64,000 nucleotides of DNA from Paenibacillus montaniterrae. GTDB lineage: Bacteria; Bacillota; Bacilli; Paenibacillales; Paenibacillaceae. Both the position numbers and the translations under genes were made by a program. Below are positions 61,881-64,000 of this stretch, piece after piece. The stretch's first letter is position 1; every line of letters begins with the position of its first letter. The stretch covers positions 124,001-188,000 of the forward strand of contig NZ_BOSE01000007.1 of the NCBI RefSeq assembly GCF_018403185.1. Direction: 5' to 3'. The notes under the pieces were generated by a model. It did no database searches. It saw only the letters and a list, made by a program, of their open reading frames with translations, and was not told the origin of the DNA.

Positions 61881-63550
61881 GCTTTAGCTTCGCTTATTTT
61901 TTGTTCTAGCTCTGTGCGACACTGCGCAATCCGCTCATCAGACCATTGCAGCGTATCAGCCATCGCCGCAAGCACAGGCTCCTTCCATGTCTCAACCTGC
62001 TCAATTCGGAAGAACATATCGCCTGTACGGCGGATAAAATAGTCGACTGGCTTAGCCGTCATTTCATACTCAAGCGAGTACTTAAGCATGATCGCCTGCA
62101 AGCTGGACAGCTTGAATTTCGCTCCCCATTCCAGCGCCTCCGGCATTAAGCTGTAAATGATTTCGATGTTGGTGCCATAACGATGCGCCAGCGCTGCAGC
62201 CACTTCCTTCTCCAAGCCGAGCTTGATGCCTTCTGCAATTTTCTTTTCCATATAAGCGGGCATACGGCTGGAGCCGCCAAAGTCGCCGCCAGAAATCGGA
62301 ATGTTGCGGGTTGAAGTATGCGCCGAATTGACCTGCTTGCCTTCCTTTTGCAGCAGCTCTACTGTCTTGTTAACGACATCCTCTGCCATTTTGCGGTAGC
62401 CGGTCAGCTTGCCGCCAGCAATGGAAATCAACCCTGAGTCAGAGACGAAAATTTCATCACGACGCGAAATTTCCGAAGGCGACTTGCCTTCCTCATGAAT
62501 CAGCGGACGCAAGCCGGCCCAGCTTGATTCTATATCCTGCTCTGTCAGCTTCAAGCTTGGGAACATATTGTTGGCCGCATTTAGCAGGTAGCTGCGATCC
62601 TCAGCCGTCGTTAATGGGTTGCTCGTATCCCCTGTGTAATTAGTATCGGTTGTTCCGAAATAAGTTTTGCCTTCACGCGGAATAGCGAATGCCATACGAC
62701 CGTCCGGAATATCAAAGTACACCGCCTGTCTAAGCGGGAAGCGCGACTGGTCGAATACAAGGTGCACACCTTTTGTTAAACGCAGCGTTTTCCCTTTTTT
62801 CGAGCCATCCAGCTCGCGAATCGTATCTACCCACGGTCCAGCAGCATTAATAATTTTTTGCGCATATAGCTTATACGTTTTCTGCTTGAGCAGATCACGC
62901 ACCTCTACGCCAATCAGCTTGCCGGCTTGATCGTACAGCAGCTGCTCAGCCTTGGTGTAATTTACGGCGAGCGAGCCCAGCTCACGCGCTTTTTTCATCA
63001 CTTCTATCGTCAAACGAGCATCATCGGTGCGGTATTCTACATAGTAGCCGCCGCCCTTCATGCCTTCCTTCTTCAACAATGGCTCCTTGGCCAGCGTCTG
63101 CTCAGTGGACAGCATCGAGCGGCGCTCGCTCTTTTTAACCCCTGCAAGAAAATCGTAAACGCGCAAGCCGATTGAAGTCGAAAACTTGCCAAACGTTCCG
63201 CCAGCATAAAGCGGAAGCAGCATCCATTCAGGAGTCGTTACATGCGGTCCATTTTCATAAACGATTTCGCGCTCCTTGCCTACCTCGGCGACAACTCCGA
63301 TTTCGAGCTGCTTAAGATAGCGAAGTCCGCCATGCACAAGCTTCGTTGAGCGGCTTGAGGTTCCGCCAGCAAAATCCTGCATTTCAATTAAGCCAAGCTT
63401 TAGCCCTCTTGTAGCAGCATCAAGCGCAATGCCCGCTCCGGTAATGCCACCGCCAATAACAAGGATATCCAATTGCTGTTTAGCCATTTGCTCCAGCGTT
63501 GCCTCGCGCTGGTACACACTGAATGACTGTGAATTGTTCGTTTTTCCCAT
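61871..63550 (-). CDS. glpD: Aerobic glycerol-3-phosphate dehydrogenase
   Basis: FAD enzyme at the membrane that oxidises glycerol 3-phosphate to dihydroxyacetone phosphate and feeds electrons to quinone. 559 residues, normal for GlpD. The FAD-binding motif is VIGGGITGAGIALDAATRG; GGTSSRSTKLVHGGLRYL and LISIAGGKLTGYRKMAEDVV are family signatures. Start: ATG 63550 with AAGGAG upstream. The frame remains open to 63670 through the leader hairpin, which is not coding. It follows glpK on the same strand, with its own promoter and leader terminator. The last codons run into a type-1 repeat, which supplies the TAA. Confidence 0.96.
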   Translation of the reverse strand: MGKTNNSQSFSVYQREATLEQMAKQQLDILVIGGGITGAGIALDAATRGLKLGLIEMQDFAGGTSSRSTKLVHGGLRYLKQLEIGVVAEVGKEREIVYENGPHVTTPEWMLLPLYAGGTFGKFSTSIGLRVYDFLAGVKKSERRSMLSTEQTLAKEPLLKKEGMKGGGYYVEYRTDDARLTIEVMKKARELGSLAVNYTKAEQLLYDQAGKLIGVEVRDLLKQKTYKLYAQKIINAAGPWVDTIRELDGSKKGKTLRLTKGVHLVFDQSRFPLRQAVYFDIPDGRMAFAIPREGKTYFGTTDTNYTGDTSNPLTTAEDRSYLLNAANNMFPSLKLTEQDIESSWAGLRPLIHEEGKSPSEISRRDEIFVSDSGLISIAGGKLTGYRKMAEDVVNKTVELLQKEGKQVNSAHTSTRNIPISGGDFGGSSRMPAYMEKKIAEGIKLGLEKEVAAALAHRYGTNIEIIYSLMPEALEWGAKFKLSSLQAIMLKYSLEYEMTAKPVDYFIRRTGDMFFRIEQVETWKEPVLAAMADTLQWSDERIAQCRTELEQKISEAKAEV

Positions 63551-63583
63551 ATTCTCATCTCCTTGATCTGTGCAGCCATATAA

Positions 63584-63655
63584 AACAAAAAAGAGAAACC
63601 TTGGAAGCCGTTCACATGAGCTAAAAGCTCGCATGAACGGCATTCGCGGTTTCTC
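63584..63655 (-). promoter_or_regulatory. Leader terminator (attenuator) of glpD
   Basis: Nested stems, GAGAAACC/GGTTTCTC outside and a 16-bp near-perfect stem inside (63607-63622 with 63626-63641), followed by TTTTTTGTTTT on the minus strand, lie between the promoter and the glpD start. In Bacillus subtilis glpD is controlled by GlpP-dependent antitermination at such a leader terminator; the same is inferred here. Confidence 0.8.
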
Positions 63656-63685
63656 CGTGTCTCCAACCATTATTAACTTGTCACG

Positions 63686-63694
63686 ATTATAACA
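63686..63694 (-). promoter_or_regulatory. Extended -10 promoter of glpD
   Basis: TGTTATAAT, an extended -10 (TGnTATAAT), lies just after the glpK stop and about 30 bases before the leader hairpin. No good -35 is seen. Confidence 0.55.
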
Positions 63695-63697
63695 TAT

Positions 63698-64000
63698 TTA
63701 CTCACAAAATGCCATCGCTGCTTTTACAGCCCGCAGCCAGCCTTTAAATAATTGCTCGCGCTCCGCCTCCGCCATTTGCGGCAAGAATACGCGGTCGATT
63801 TGACGAAGGGAAGCAAGCTCCTCCTTGCTGCTCCAGAAACCAACAGCCAGGCCAGCCAAATAAGCAGCGCCTATCGCTGTAGATTCATGAATAAGCGGTC
63901 GTTCTATCTGCTTGCCTGTAATATCGCTTTGGAATTGCATGAGGAAATTATTTTGAATTGCTCCGCCATCAACGGACATTTTGTTCAGCTTGTAGCCGGA
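63698..64000 (-). CDS. glpK: Glycerol kinase (partial, C-terminal 100 residues)
   Basis: Phosphorylates glycerol to glycerol 3-phosphate, the substrate of GlpD. Only the C-terminal end is in the window; the gene continues past base 64000. The visible part starts SGYKLNKMSVDGGAIQNNFL, with the FGGY-kinase signature around VDGGAxxNNxLMQFQ, followed by STAIGAAYLAGLAVGFW and a C-terminal helix. Stop at 63698-63700, a short distance before the glpD promoter. The glpK-glpD order is the usual one in Bacillota. Confidence 0.95.
   Translation of the reverse strand, partial: SGYKLNKMSVDGGAIQNNFLMQFQSDITGKQIERPLIHESTAIGAAYLAGLAVGFWSSKEELASLRQIDRVFLPQMAEAEREQLFKGWLRAVKAAMAFCE

Overview
The window looks like a chromosome segment of a spore-forming, S-layer-bearing member of the Bacillota, most probably a Paenibacillus or close relative. 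Evidence for this is a GerA-type germinant receptor, a spore-coat transglutaminase (Tgl), a YheC/YheD-type coat-associated protein, a bacillithiol-linked YtxJ protein, a very large surface protein ending in three SLH domains, and Shine-Dalgarno sites of the AAGGAGG type before almost every gene. No rRNA, tRNA, CRISPR array or intact insertion sequence was seen. Genes run off both edges: gerAB on the left and glpK on the right.

Layout. 0-6 kb: gerAA-gerAB and the assimilatory sulfite reductase operon cysJ-cysI, all on the minus strand. 6-9.3 kb: a broken grpB-like gene, a small membrane protein, an SRAP-family protein that lacks key catalytic residues, an AraC regulator and a YpmS-like membrane protein. 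9.3-16.2 kb, plus strand: ilvA, a VTT-family membrane protein, a WYL regulator with a VOC protein, mscL-Nudix, a TraX-like protein and a small unknown. 16.3-25.9 kb, minus strand: a signalling block with an MHYT-GGDEF-EAL protein, an HD-GYP protein, a 1289-residue hybrid histidine kinase, an OmpR-type response regulator and an EAL protein. 26-33.8 kb: a surface protein of about 2560 residues built from 20 X2/Ig-like modules plus SLH domains. 34-39.4 kb: a PrsA-like foldase, a small membrane protein, deoC, and a glutamate dehydrogenase-diaminopimelate dehydrogenase pair. 40.5-44.4 kb: potABCD. 44.6-57.3 kb: a lipoprotein, YhgE with its TetR regulator, ytxJ, the coat-associated protein, a cyclophilin lipoprotein, a DUF4395 protein, tgl, a Cof-type HAD phosphatase, hflX, a transposase relic, and an AraC regulator facing a carboxylesterase. 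57.7-64 kb: a ribose-type sugar ABC transporter, glpD with an attenuator leader, and glpK.

The most unusual feature is non-coding. Seven loci carry a dispersed element of about 177 bp (14 full or nearly full copies and 3 fragments) that folds as a long nested hairpin. The two arms vary between copies but stay complementary, including matched substitutions. Copies form head-to-tail arrays, some are mosaics, and in three genes (potD, the HAD phosphatase, glpD) the stop codon lies in the element edge. A second palindromic element of about 130-160 bp (4 copies) is found only at three of these loci. A third, TAGGGCG-ended element (165 bp and a 53-bp deletion form) supplies the stop codon of the HD-GYP gene.

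Predicted regulation includes matching 23-bp dyads before yhgE and its TetR gene, a 27-bp palindrome overlapping the VOC-gene promoter, a dyad filling the promoter spacer of the HAD phosphatase gene, and a GlpP-type leader terminator before glpD. All functional statements come from sequence motifs and family knowledge; nothing was searched against a database.
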